A stretch of 64,000 nt of DNA from Macropodus opercularis (Eukaryota; Chordata; Actinopteri; Anabantiformes; Osphronemidae): contig CM061100.1 of NCBI GenBank assembly GCA_030770545.1, forward strand, positions 69,501-133,500. Reading direction: 5' to 3'. The translations under genes and the position numbers were made by a program. Below, piece by piece: positions 1-11,514 of the stretch. Each line of letters begins with the position of its first letter. Position 1 is the first letter of the stretch. The notes under the pieces are model-generated. The model saw only the letters and a program-made list of their open reading frames with translations, did not search any database and was not told the DNA's origin.

Positions 1-85
1 AAGAGGAGAAGCATCATTCAGTATTTTCCGTGTAACCATCAGGTGTCTTGACCAGAGTAATAACAAACAGGCTGATCTCAAATTT

Positions 86-433
86 AGAAATGCATAAAAC
101 TACATTAAATAACGCTCAGATGTACCTGTTTGTGTCTCGCTTGCATCATTATCACCCATCAGAAGACCAGGAGACAAACCTGTCGAGCCCCGTCCCCCTT
201 CATCTCGCTCATTTAGAGGTTGAGCGAGCATGGCGACAACTGGAGAGAGAGAAAGATTAATCTGAAACTCATCCTGTCCTCATTGGACCCACTTAGCGTT
301 AGTGTTAGTGTGTGTACACACTGGAAGCTCATGTCACTGTATACGATCCCCAGACTCAGAATTAGACTCTTCCTTTACTTCCTAATCCCTGAAGCTTTGC
401 TGCCGCTGCCCCAAGGCCCCCAGTTTTAATAAA
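86..433 (+). CDS. Possible 3'-terminal exon of a gene starting outside the window
   Basis: A plus-strand open frame runs from an acceptor-like site (AG at about 84-85) to a TAA at 258-260. It ends with a charged segment (HLEVERAWRQLEREKD). A canonical AATAAA lies at 428-433, about 170 bp after the stop, as expected for the last exon and 3' UTR of a transcript entering from the left. I do not recognise the protein, and the frame is short enough to be open by chance. The polyadenylation signal is the stronger part of the evidence. Confidence 0.22.
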
Positions 434-1327
434 GTATCTCTAATCCGAATCCTTTTTCAGAGGGATTTTGCGTTTTCAAAAAGTGAGATAATTGTGGCGC
501 TGACCAGCAGGAATCAGAGACAGACTCGTTAGCTTTACTTTAGCCACTTTCTTGTGGCTTTAAACATACTGAAGAGAAGTAGTTCAATGGCTGGGGTTTG
601 TAGAAGAGGGCTGAGTTCAACACTGTTAGCACCGAAAGTTCATCAGCTGATGAATATTAACATAAAAGTTGTTTTCTTCATAAAAGTTCTACCTACTCTC
701 AATTTCTCTCGCGAGATTTCACCAACTCTGACTGAAGATATCCCAGAAATATCCGTGTAAACCAGTTTTCCTCTCAGCTTCTTATCATGGTTGACGTTTT
801 TAATAGTTACGTCTGTAATCCATGTGACGTAACCCAAAAGTAAGTGGAAATGTAGTGGGTCGAAGTAGGGATACAACGGGATTTTATGAAAATAAGAGGA
901 AACTGGTCGAGCTAGCAGCAATAGCTGCCATTAGCAAGCTTTGCAGTGAACGAACCGGGACAAACTACAACGACGTAGCGGTTAACTTCACCTCTTTACG
1001 TTTTCCTTTGGTCTCCGTTAAATCTTCACTTCCCCATTTCAAGATTTCTACGGTCTGAAGTCTGCCGAACGTGGCCGAGGACACGACACGAATAGATGGC
1101 TGTTAACGCCATAAACCGGCGTCTAGACAGCGGAAGTCCCAACGACGGAACTTCCGGGGAACGTGTCAAAGTAAAGTTCCCTGCGGAAATCTGACAATGG
1201 AAAAGCTTCTAACACGTATGTACATATTATTATTAAAATAACCGCTTGAATTTCCTCTGGGCAATAAGGTTAGTGAAGAGCACACACACAAATAAAGGTC
1301 CAGATGTACCAAGTTCTCATCAGAAAG
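434..1327. other. Intergenic stretch, no gene seen
   Basis: No ORF here has recognisable protein similarity or a convincing splice framework. The open frames at 554-760, 643-921 and 855-1058 are short and overlap each other on both strands. I see no tRNA-like or repeat structure. This is the spacer between the left-edge transcript end and the UGT relic. Confidence 0.5.
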
Positions 1328-1730
1328 CTTATCTGTCACTGGCCTCTGGTTTTGGATCTGGTTTGATTCAGCTACAGAAAAATGTGAAACCAGATTCCAG
1401 TTTGCATGAAGAAACACCCTCGTAGTTTCTGGCTCAGGGTGCAGACGTTCTCTCCTTCGTCCCCATCCTGCTGCCGTCCAGCTCTTTCCAGGTACAGCCA
1501 CTGGCTGAACATGAAGACCATCGCGGAGGAGCTGGTGACACCCTCACGCTCCCGACCACCTAAACTACGTAAGTCAAAAATCAATACAAGAGGTGATTCG
1601 TAGGAATTTAACGAAAATAAGTGTGTGGACAGGAAGTGCTATTAGTGTCGAAGGCCGACAACTCATCAGGGACTTCCTGGGAACCGCAGACACTTCTGGA
1701 CCCAACACTATCCCAGACTGGCAGACTGGT
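1328..1730 (+). pseudogene. Decayed UDP-glucuronosyltransferase fragment (exon 1 and exon 3 parts)
   Basis: By eye this matches the intact UGT gene at 42.4-44.7 kb in two blocks. Block 1 (1328-1556) matches the 5' flank and start of exon 1 (about 42360-42620) and keeps the codons for YSHWLNMKTI-EELV. By my alignment the initiator is GTG instead of ATG, the signal-peptide region carries indels, and about 40 bp before the tyrosine codon are missing. Block 2 (about 1620-1720) matches the intron end and start of exon 3 (from about 43404), including the GTGTGGACAG acceptor region. Exon 2 and everything after the start of exon 3 are absent, so it cannot encode an enzyme. It sits tail to tail with ythdc1; in mammals the UGT2 cluster also adjoins YTHDC1 (recalled), so this may be a remnant of that ancestral neighbour. 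Confidence 0.75.
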
Positions 1731-2506
1731 CACCCACGAGTCTGGTTCAGCTGGAGCTTCTCACATTACAGCGAGTTTCTCCTTTTGAGGTTGGATTCGT
1801 TGAATTCAGACTAATGAGCCTCAATGCTTACCAAGACAAAACATGTCAATTTCAGATTTTATTTGTATGAACACAGAGTACCTCCCCTTGTTTTACAAAA
1901 GTTAAATGTTGTTTAACACTGAACACAGATCAGCGACTTGGTAACCACAGTAGGAATTTTAAAAAATAACAATAATGTGACCTAAAAAAGACAAATAAGA
2001 AGCTGTTGGTTTTTTTTAAAGCTGTCAAAAAAAGAAAGAACTAACTGTTTAGGATGAATAAAACATTTTCTGCTTTTGATTTTGAAACAGTGAAAGCCTG
2101 AAAATAAAGATTAACTGAATTGAAGTAAGGAAATAATAAAATAACCTAAACTACGGACTAATTGTTTGGAGAGAAAAAAAACACCCCAAAAGTACCCATA
2201 ACTTTTTATGTTTAAATATATTTTCTAAACTTCTTCCAAAAAACCTTCAGTCCAGTGACTTCTAACAGGGTCTGAACCCACAAACACAAATGACGCAGTT
2301 GTATGTTCCTGTTTAATGAAACGTGGAAAAAAAAGTTTACCCAATATTTAGTATTACAGTTTTAAATGCTATTCACATAAAAAACAGATGATGTCATCAC
2401 AAAACTCATTATTGTTCACCTATAGTTTTCAACTTAACAGGAAGCCAAAGTTAAATCATTTGTGAAAAATAAAAGCCGTGGGAGGCTGACAGGCCGCGAC
2501 GCCGGA
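1731..2506 (-). other. Probable ythdc1 3' UTR
   Basis: This is AT-rich non-coding sequence between the ythdc1 stop and a minus-strand polyadenylation signal (AATAAA read on minus, plus-strand TTTATT at 1858-1863). No ORF of interest is present. The inferred 3' UTR is about 640 bp long. Confidence 0.55.
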
Positions 2507-5500
2507 TCACCTGCGGTATCGTCCTCTCTCCTTGTCTCGCTCTCTCTCTCTGTCTCTGTCTCTCACTCGCTCGCGCTCTCTCTCGCGGCGAGGAGCTCCA
2601 CGCTCACGCTCTCGCTGCCGCTCGCGTTCGCGCCGGCTGCTCACCACCGCCTGCGTTCTGCGCAAGAAGTCGTCCACGCGCATATCGTAGTCGTGCTGCA
2701 TCATGGGAACAAGACGGAAAAGAGAACATGTTCCTGGTCTATACAAGAAAGTCGAAATGTTCAATACCAACAAACAAAAACGTTTATGGTTAAGATTAAA
2801 ATAATGTATAAATATGCATCCCACTGAATCCCCCCCTTCCGCTGACAAACGACATACATGAAACAGAACTGAGCCTACTACAGGGAATCGAGTCATTTAG
2901 CAGCACTCACTGGGCTGGAGGTGAAGGCGCGGTGCTGAGGCGCCCTCGGTTTTTCTCTGAACCTGGGGGGCGGAGCCTCGTGTGGGGAGATCTGGGCGTG
3001 GTGGTGGTGATGGTAGGCCTGGTGAGGTGGGGGCGGGGGGTGGCCGTGGTGGTAGTAGGGTGGGTGGTGGGGGGGCGGCTGCTCGACACCAGGGTACGAG
3101 GCCTGATGAGACAAAGGGACATTAACCCAGGTCGTCGTCAATAACCTGACCGATGGCGAAAACCAAGCGATAGCGGTCATACCAGCGTCTGCCAGGGAGC
3201 AGGGGGCCCGACGTTGTGGTGGTAGTCCCGCATGTAGTCGTTGTAGGACTGAGACAGGTAAAGACATGACGCTGCCATGTTTACAATAAAACATTAGGCT
3301 AAGCTGTCAACGAAAAATGAAGCTACATCATGCTCACCCCGTTGAGAAAAACATCTCGCCTGACACTGGAGAATCGCCTGAAAATCATCCAAATCAGTTA
3401 CTTGCCTGTCTAGACATCTGGATGTTAGAAAACTATTCAGAACGCCACCCTCTAAGTCAAGCAACACCTTTTCAGCACGTTTTGTATCTGAAAGATTATA
3501 AAGGCAACTGAATTTTAGCTTTCACATTTTCCAGGAGTCTCACCTGTCCACCGGCTGGTTACGTAGGTCCTGGATAAACCCTAAAAATAAAAGCAATTCG
3601 TTAGATTCCCCTACATCATCTGAGCAGCAGGTGATTAGTCAAAGACAAAATGACAGAAGACCTGCGACAATTACAATGAAAAACTTTGCTGTTGAAAAAC
3701 AAATACACAAATGCACGTTGTAAAGACATTGAAATAAAAATTAAGAAAATGAAATATTTCAGAAGAATAAGTTTTAAATACATTGAAATTATTATTAAAC
3801 AACTACAATCGCTCAGCAAACCCAAACTTTAGAACACACACAAACAAAAGCAGGTAATAAACAAAAACTTCAAAGAACAAATTCAACAAACCAGTTGACA
3901 CTGTGCTGTTTAGCAACTTTCAATAAACTGAGGGGAAAAAAACAACAACTCTCAGACAAATGAAGAGAGACTGGAGGCTGATTTTCAGATTAACCACCTG
4001 CTCGTTGGTTGAAGTCTGGTGGACCGTCCGCTCTCGGCCGCTTTCTGCCGTGGAGGTCGTACTCTTCAGGTCGACGCCTACATAAACAAGTCAACAGGTA
4101 AGACACGCACGCAAACAAATACATAAATGCACACACAAACACGGCACAGGTTCTATTTCTATTCTAGATTTACTAATAAAATTATGTGAAGCGATGCTTT
4201 TCTCCGTGTGAATCTACAGGTGTTGAAATGTAACAAAGGTCAAACAGCTGTTCATCTAACACGCTAAATATAGATGGGACCAATATCATTTTTATAGTAT
4301 ACTCGTCAACAGTTACTACTGATGATCTGCCAGCTATCAACAGTCCTGAGCCCCTTTCAGACATGAAACCTGCACATTAAGCCGCATGTGAACGAGTGCG
4401 TCGGTGTCGGTGGATTGACTCGGACTATTGGCCACAGGTGAGCGGCCGTGATGGTGTTGATCATATCTAGCGACCGGGTTTGGGAGCATGTTGTTACGCT
4501 TTTGTCGATGTTGAAATCAGAATGCACACAAGTGGCTCATGTCTGTTCGAGAGCTGTTGTGCGAACCAACAACCTGGTCCCAAACGGTGCATGTGAGAAA
4601 GAGGCTCTGCTGTCGACTGGTCCGTTACTAGCAGGTTTTTTTGTACTCTGCAGTCCTGCCTCTAGATCAATACTCGTTTTCTGTACCTGGGCTGAAGCTG
4701 AGCATCAAAGATAAAGGTTGGCTTCAACAACTGTCTCACTATTTTACCAATTGTGGCTAAAAACAGAATTTTTTACAAATTGCGCTTCACATAGACAGAT
4801 TTAAAAACACAAAAAGCCTCTGAAAGGGACAACATACCGCTTCTGTAGTATGTGTGGGGGAGCTGTTTGTGTCAACAACACTATTATTAATTCAGTTTCT
4901 CTCTCCATCAGTCCACGTTTAAGGCTTTTTAAAAAATAAACCCTCTTATTCTGAAAGGGTGAGGGGGTGAAGATGATGATGGTGATGATGGTGCAGTCCT
5001 GTCAATCGATACATAAAGCCCCACCCCTTTGATCCCTGCCCCACCACTCGAGACCAGCAACAGTCCTGAAATGACTCCGTCCGTTCTGGATCTTATTTTT
5101 GTTTCCTCCTCCTCGACTCCTCCACTCACACACTTTAATATTCAGTCTTCAGAGACACACACACGCCAACAAATCAACAGTTTGTTGTTAACAAGTCCTG
5201 ATTCAGTGTGTGTGCACTGGGGGAGGAGGGAGAAGGAGGTTAAAGCTGTCCTTTAATGGGGGGACGAGGTCTCACGCTTTCAGTCCAAGGGTTTTTTTAA
5301 ATAGTCCATCTTTTCCTTTTCGTGAAATTTACCTTTTCTGAACCAGCGAGGAAGCCACTGCCCCCTATGGCATCACACTCCCTCATTGGATATAGTCCAG
5401 AGGCCCCAGCACCTGCCCAACCAACCTGTACCACCTTTCCAAAGACCAGACACAGTCCACTGGACAGTCCCCCTTTTCTCTCTGTTAGAGTTCTACCTTG

Positions 5501-8500
5501 CTCGCACCCCTCACCCCCCCGCTCCGTCAGTCCAGCCAGTGACGCTCGTCCTTTATGCTTTTATTACCAAAGGCTCGGCCACAGTCCAGCTAAAAGCCAA
5601 CATTCAGATTTTTAACTCCTGAAGTATGAAACTCCTGCAAAGAAAAAGAGCTTCAAAGAAGAAATTTAGAAACAGGATAATTGGTGAAATTCAGTCTCTG
5701 CTACAAGATACGCAAAAACTAAATAAACCAAAACTTATTTGAAATAACACAAAATAATCTAAAAAAGGGCACCGTGTTGCTTAAATGAAAAGGATAAAAC
5801 AACTTGAAATGAAACAAAATTAAATGAATAACTGAAGCGTTAACGAGAGCCCCCTCCACCACTGACCCCTGAGGACTTGAGTTTCCTGCCTGACTTGAAC
5901 CACAGACGCAGAGCGAGGCAATACTCCAGCAGAAAACTCCAGACTTGAAAAACCACAACAACAACCAAAGAGCCAGCAGCCCTGGGGCAGCTAGCCGCTG
6001 GCTACAAGCAGTGGCCATCTCTGTCGTCCGGCAGCAGGTGTTGCGGTGGTCGCAGCAGGAGAAGAAGAAGAACAGGAAGCGGGAGGAGGAGCTTGGTGAT
6101 TGGCTAACCTTCCCGGCTCGCGCAGTGGAGGTCGGCCTCTTGGCCGCGGTTCGGAGGGCGTTCGCCGTTTGTGACGAACTCGACGGACCACCAGGTGGAC
6201 GTCCACGTTCTCATCCAGCGGAAATAAAGCGCAGAGCTGAGCACCGACATCTGGCTGGATCTCCTGAAAGAGATTTCACAAGGTTCAACCACATTTCCTG
6301 AAACCTTTTGCATTTTAAAGCAAAAGAAAACTGACCTGGCCGTCACGTCCGATTTTGACAGGTTTGTGTTCATTCCAGGGGTTCGACAGGTGAGCAGTCT
6401 TTGTGAAGGGTAGGTCCCTCCTGCCGAAACAAAACCCGGGAACTTTATAAAAACTTTGTCAGGTCTCTCTAAAACCTGTCCTGTTAAACGCAAACATCTT
6501 CTTCTATAACAGAACAAAATGATAACTGAAGTTACAACACAAAAGAAAAGAAAAATAAGAATGTTGTGGCAAGATGACACCAAGCTGTGAGAAAGATGAC
6601 TCCATAAGCACCTAACTCCAGGAACTGGGGTGGGACATGGAAAATGAACAGTACCTGGAGCTATGGGTTGCAAAACAAATTCAGAAACAACTGGACTAAG
6701 CGTGTCCTGAAGAAAGCGCACTGGGAATGCTGTACTGCTGAACGTGTCCCCCTAGACTTGCTGACAGCAGCTGTACAACGTGAAACATTGCTGAAAGTAG
6801 CTGATTTGAAATAGAATTGGTTTAAACAGAGCTGAACATCTACAGAACAAGCTGAAACTGTTAAATTTTAGAATAAAGAATAATTACGTATTCATAAACA
6901 AATTATTTAATAAAACATAGCTGATTTGAGCCAAACAGTAAAAATGTAAGATATGCTTGTCAGGGGTTTGTTGTCCATTTTATGCTTTTATTCTTTGCGG
7001 TTCGAGGCAGATGCAGTGAGACGTAAACCAGCTCTAAGCGGCTCAATACACACTAACGGAAAAGCTGAAAATCTGTTACCATTCGAAAACTATAAGCAAT
7101 ATTACAAAGCGGAACCGACGGTTTATAGTTTAGTGTCTGTAGAACTGTTTAAAGTTAAAATACTGTCTGTATGTTGAAGTTATTCAAGCCGAAAGACGAC
7201 GAAGCAGGGCAGGATTTGAAAAAGGCCTCTTCATTCATTTCAATTGAAAAATTTTGCTGAAAAAGAATATTATGAAAAATATGACAGATATGAAAAGCTC
7301 ACTTCTCCTTAAAAAGCTGCACACTTTGATATTTGAATGGCTTCTGTGGCTGAGAGAGTATCTCGACAGGTTAAATGCCAAAATATGCCCGGAAGAACTA
7401 TAATAATGATTCAAATAATAATAATACTGTGAATTTAGCGCAAACAACAACAACTCAACAACTGACACACGTTGTGTCAAATATGAATAAAACACTGTTG
7501 ACCTACCACCAGTCTCTGCCTACCCACCTTTAAAGTCGACAGGCTAAAACATAGACACTGCCTTTACAAGAGAATTTAAAAGACTGGTTTACTGCCTCAT
7601 TAAATCTCACTGCTCATCAAGGCACCTCCTCCACTAGTGGATCAGGATGTGGCTGAACTCATTTGTCAGTATGAACTAAAATCTTGGCTTTGTTTACCTG
7701 CAGAGCCAGTCAATTTTAAAAACGCCTCCCAGCATCTTTGCGTTCATGCCAGCAGGAAGAACCCAATGGATGGGAGATCCACCGTGATGAGACTCTGATG
7801 CCAAACGAGCAAAACCTGAAAACAAGGAGGCAAACGTGAAACGGTCAAATGACCAGCAGAGAAATATCTGCATTTCATACCATGAGGAAAGGAAGAGAGC
7901 GTTTTACCCTGGAATTTTCCACTCTCCCTGACGGAGAAGACGAGTACGACGCTCCGAGCTGAGCGGAAGGCAGCATTCAGCTTCTTCTCATTGACCGGCA
8001 GCGTCGACCACACGCCCTGAATGTCACACACACACGTTTAACCTGTTTTATTAGCAGTTTTATTGATCAGACACTTCACATACATAAAAAGAACACAAAC
8101 GTTTATACCTTAGCTTTAGCCAGAGAAACATTCTCGTGGTTGTTGCTCTTTATGAGGAAAAACCGAGCATCTCGCAGGATGTAACGCAGTTTACTGGTCG
8201 GATCTGAAACGATACAGTAACCTCATTACGGATTAGAGAAGAGTAATGGGATGTTATCCAATTACCACAGAGACACGCAAACATTCAAACCATGAACAGA
8301 TTCTTACTCTCGTTCCCTTTACGAACGGCCCGAACAGATGACGACAACTTCTCCTGTTTCTTCTCTGAATCTTCCAAAACAAAACATTATTTAATGAGTG
8401 AAAGTGGAAGTAAGAAATAAGTTTATAATCACAAATAAGCCAAGGTCCAAATAAACATCTTAAAACTGAGCTAACAAACTTCGGTATGTTAACTGGTCAT

Positions 8501-11081
8501 TTAAAAAGTAGACTACAGATATATGCTAATGTATGTTATGGACTATTTATTTATTCAAACTTAATGAAATTAAATAAATAAAATCTTTGTTGTTGCTGTG
8601 GTTACCTGAGGCGTCAGAGGCAGAAGCTGAGCGCACCGACTCAACGTCAGAGAAACTGATGGAGGAGGCAGAACGAGAATCACCAGCCTCACTGCGAGTA
8701 TCATAGTCGTTCCCCTCACCAACTCCACGCCGCTCGTACTCCACCTCTTCCTCATCATCCTCATCGTCCTCCTTCTCTCCTTCCTCCTCCTCTTCGTCCT
8801 CTTCATCCTCCATACCCTCTTCTTCCTCGTCCTCCTGATCCTCCTCATCCTCATCCTCTACATGGGAGGCAGCAGGAGACGAGCTCCCTGAACCTCTCTC
8901 TGAGCCATAATCTGCTGCCGCCTCCTCCTCTTCCGATTGGTTGTCTTCGTCATGGGGGGAGGGGCTTGTCTGCCTCTCATCACGCCGCAGCTTCTAAACA
9001 CAAAATAAACTTTGATGTGATTGGATGACAGGTCGATTACTTATTTGTCCTTTGACTGAAATCTGTCTGTTCACCTGCTCTTCTGTAAACGTGTTACTGA
9101 TGTGCTAAATGTAAACATGGATTTCCAGAAGTTGGGTAATTCTTTCTACGATATTTGGGGGACTGGGCAACACCGAATAGTTGAGAAGACAGCGTAGATA
9201 TAGTCCAACCTGTCGGATTCTGGGACTGAGCAAGTCTGTCGCTGCCGTCTTAGACCATCTATTCTGGACAGAACGCATCAGATACTGGTAATACAGGTTG
9301 CTGAGTACCTGACTAAGTGCCTCCAGGCCTCTGTGGGAGTCTCGACGTCGGGTATCATCTGCCCCGCGGCTTCTGGTCCCCTCTCGGGCCCCTCGCCGTA
9401 CCTTTCGCTCGTCATAGTATTCGTGTCGGTAGCTGAGGGCGTGGCGACCACGTGGGCTGGACCCTTCCTTCTTGGAGGAAGTGAGTGGGGGGCCCGGAGC
9501 TCTTTTATTTGTCGACCTTGAGGGGCTATGGCCTAAATTGGGGCGCAGCCTCTTCAGATCCTGGTTATCACAGCGTTCACTTTTCCTCTTTGTACCTGAC
9601 AAACACAAATCATGGCTTAAATACATTGATCAACAGCTTCCTCTGTGCTAATGAACAACGAGAGCCAACAAAGCAGGGCTGTAGGCGCCGTGCTGGATCA
9701 TTTACACTCAACTCGAACAAACGAGAGAATAAGACTCGATAAACACTTAACAATAAATGATGACGTCTAAATGAATCCAGTCTGACAACAACCACTACAA
9801 CTATCCTGAAAATGTTCCAGTTCGTTACCAGGTTAGGTTTTAATGCGATAACGTTATTCATGGTACAGACGCCGCTGCTGGAACACGTTGCTCACTGCCG
9901 ACCGGTGGAGCAGATCATTAAATCTCTGTGCAAGTCCTGTTAAATACCTTCAAATTGAGAAAATCACTCACGTTATATTAGTTTATTAGTTTACTGTCTG
10001 AGTCCAGTGTGAGATGATTCTGGTTCTGGAAAGTTTTGAGGCACTGTAACACTTAAATCGTCGAATGTTTGAAGCATTTTGAATTATTTTTGGAATTAAA
10101 CAAGTGTGCAAAACAACGTTAAAGCATCTTTATTATATAAAGGCAGCACCAAACCAAAAAACAGACATCAACAATGAAATGTGTGAAAAACACAGACAGT
10201 TTCAAGGCTGTACAAGTACTTGACTGGCTCCGTCCAACAAAGACGGCAGAGCTCAGACGAGCATCTCGTGTTTCTCTACCTTTCTTGTCACTGATGTCTC
10301 TCTCCGTCTCGGGGTTGTACAGCTCGTCGTCGTGATCCGGAGCCTCAGTCAGAAGATCCTCTAGAACGTTCAGTTCTCCATCTGAAACCACATTTATGGG
10401 TTTTCCGTTTTGTATAAACAATAAAATACCAAAGCAAATACTGTCGTAACTCTCCAAGGCTCTGCCTGGTTAGTCCAAGCTCACTCGGCCTTTCCCGACA
10501 AATCAATCTAGCCTGTCTCTTACATCATAAGAGTGACGTGTTCGGTGTAGGCTCAGTGTCACCGTGATGTTCCGTCAGGTTCCATGTTGTTCTTTACTGA
10601 AAAGCACTTTAATTCAGACTTAAGTAAGTCGGTAACTGCTTTGTTTATATTTGTCGTTCAGCTCTAATCCCCCTGAGGCCCAGTCAACACACGGACCTAA
10701 ACCTGGTTCCATCAGGACCCAGTGACTGTCAGAAACACGCGAGGTTTGTACCGAGCTTCATGGAGCTGTTCGGTTCCGAGTGACTGTGTAAACCAGCAGT
10801 TTCATGAATGGAGTCCGATGTTAGCTGCAGCTGCTAATCGTCGCCATAAAGACATAAACGCGGGTCACGCACAAGCTGCTGGTCACTAACTGGCCAGTGA
10901 TGGACGCGTTGACTAACCAGCGGGTAACAACCCGACCGACCACGCACTGGTCGACACAGCGCAGATTATCGGCCCGTTTCTGGAGGGAGCGAGGTTCCCA
11001 AACAAAGGTAACACACATGCTAATGCTAACGGCTAACTGCCGCTGGCCCTCACCTTTGTCCTCGCGCCGGTCGGTCGCCAT
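2507..11081 (-). CDS. ythdc1: YTH domain-containing protein 1 (nuclear m6A reader)
   Basis: YTHDC1 binds N6-methyladenosine in nuclear RNA and influences splicing, export and XIST-type silencing. The first exon starts MATDRREDK at 11081. Exon 2 (about 10290-10383) reads DGELNVLEDLLTEAP, then an RS/KR-rich exon (about 9300-9596) and a very acidic exon (about 8600-8995). The YTH domain covers about 8205-6110: FFLIKSNNHENVSLAKAK, KGVWSTLPVNEKK (exon 7908-8016), HHGGSPIHWVLPAGM (about 7700-7816) and LPFTKTAHLSNPWNEH (about 6340-6425). The aromatic-cage tryptophans are present (VWSTL and IHWVL). C-terminal exons are RRRPEEYDLHGRKRPR (about 4000-4080), SYNDYMRDYHHN (3183-3248), a His/Pro-rich exon (2911-3102), and the Arg/Glu repeat tail ending in GRYRR (2507-2695). 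One short exon near 3.3-3.5 kb was not resolved. Domain order and ends match the vertebrate family. Confidence 0.96.
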
Positions 11082-11440
11082 CCCGCCGCTGTGACGTGCT
11101 CCTGCCTCGCGCTCAGGCTCCGCTGCAGGTGAACGTTGGGTCCCAGCGTTAGAGAAGAAATATTAACCAAGAGCCAAGAGCTGCGGCAAATGGCGGAGCC
11201 CGTCCGTGGCTGCGGCGACTTCTTCTTTGTGCTGCCGCTGAAGGGTCCGGACTCTGCCGCCACCTGCCGCCGCGACGCTGCTGTTGCAACAGTTTGTTGA
11301 AACTTTGGATGAACTCGCTTCTTACTTGTGGGAGTAAACGAAATGATCCAGTCTAGTCTAATTGTTTTCATTTTTACACTGAGGCAAAGAGCAAACTGAA
11401 AATATCAATTTAGACCAAAGCTAAAAACTTTCAAATAACC
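11054..11440 (-). promoter_or_regulatory. ythdc1 promoter region
   Basis: A CpG-rich stretch surrounds the first coding exon of ythdc1 (ATG at 11081-11079, donor GTGAGG just after the lysine codon). It lies in the roughly 360 bp between that ATG and the prpf4 polyadenylation signal (plus-strand TTTATT at 11441-11446). No TATA box is evident, consistent with a housekeeping promoter. Confidence 0.55.
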
Positions 11441-11514
11441 TTTATTTCCATTAAAAACACAATGATTTGAACTTTTTCACAAACAAAAACATTCCAAAAG
11501 CATCAATCGTGCCA

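Noticed and set aside
6104..6721. 205-codon minus-strand frame
   Set aside because: It overlaps two ythdc1 exons in the wrong frame and continues through an intron. The correct frame gives the YTH domain residues LPFTKTAHLSNPWNEH.
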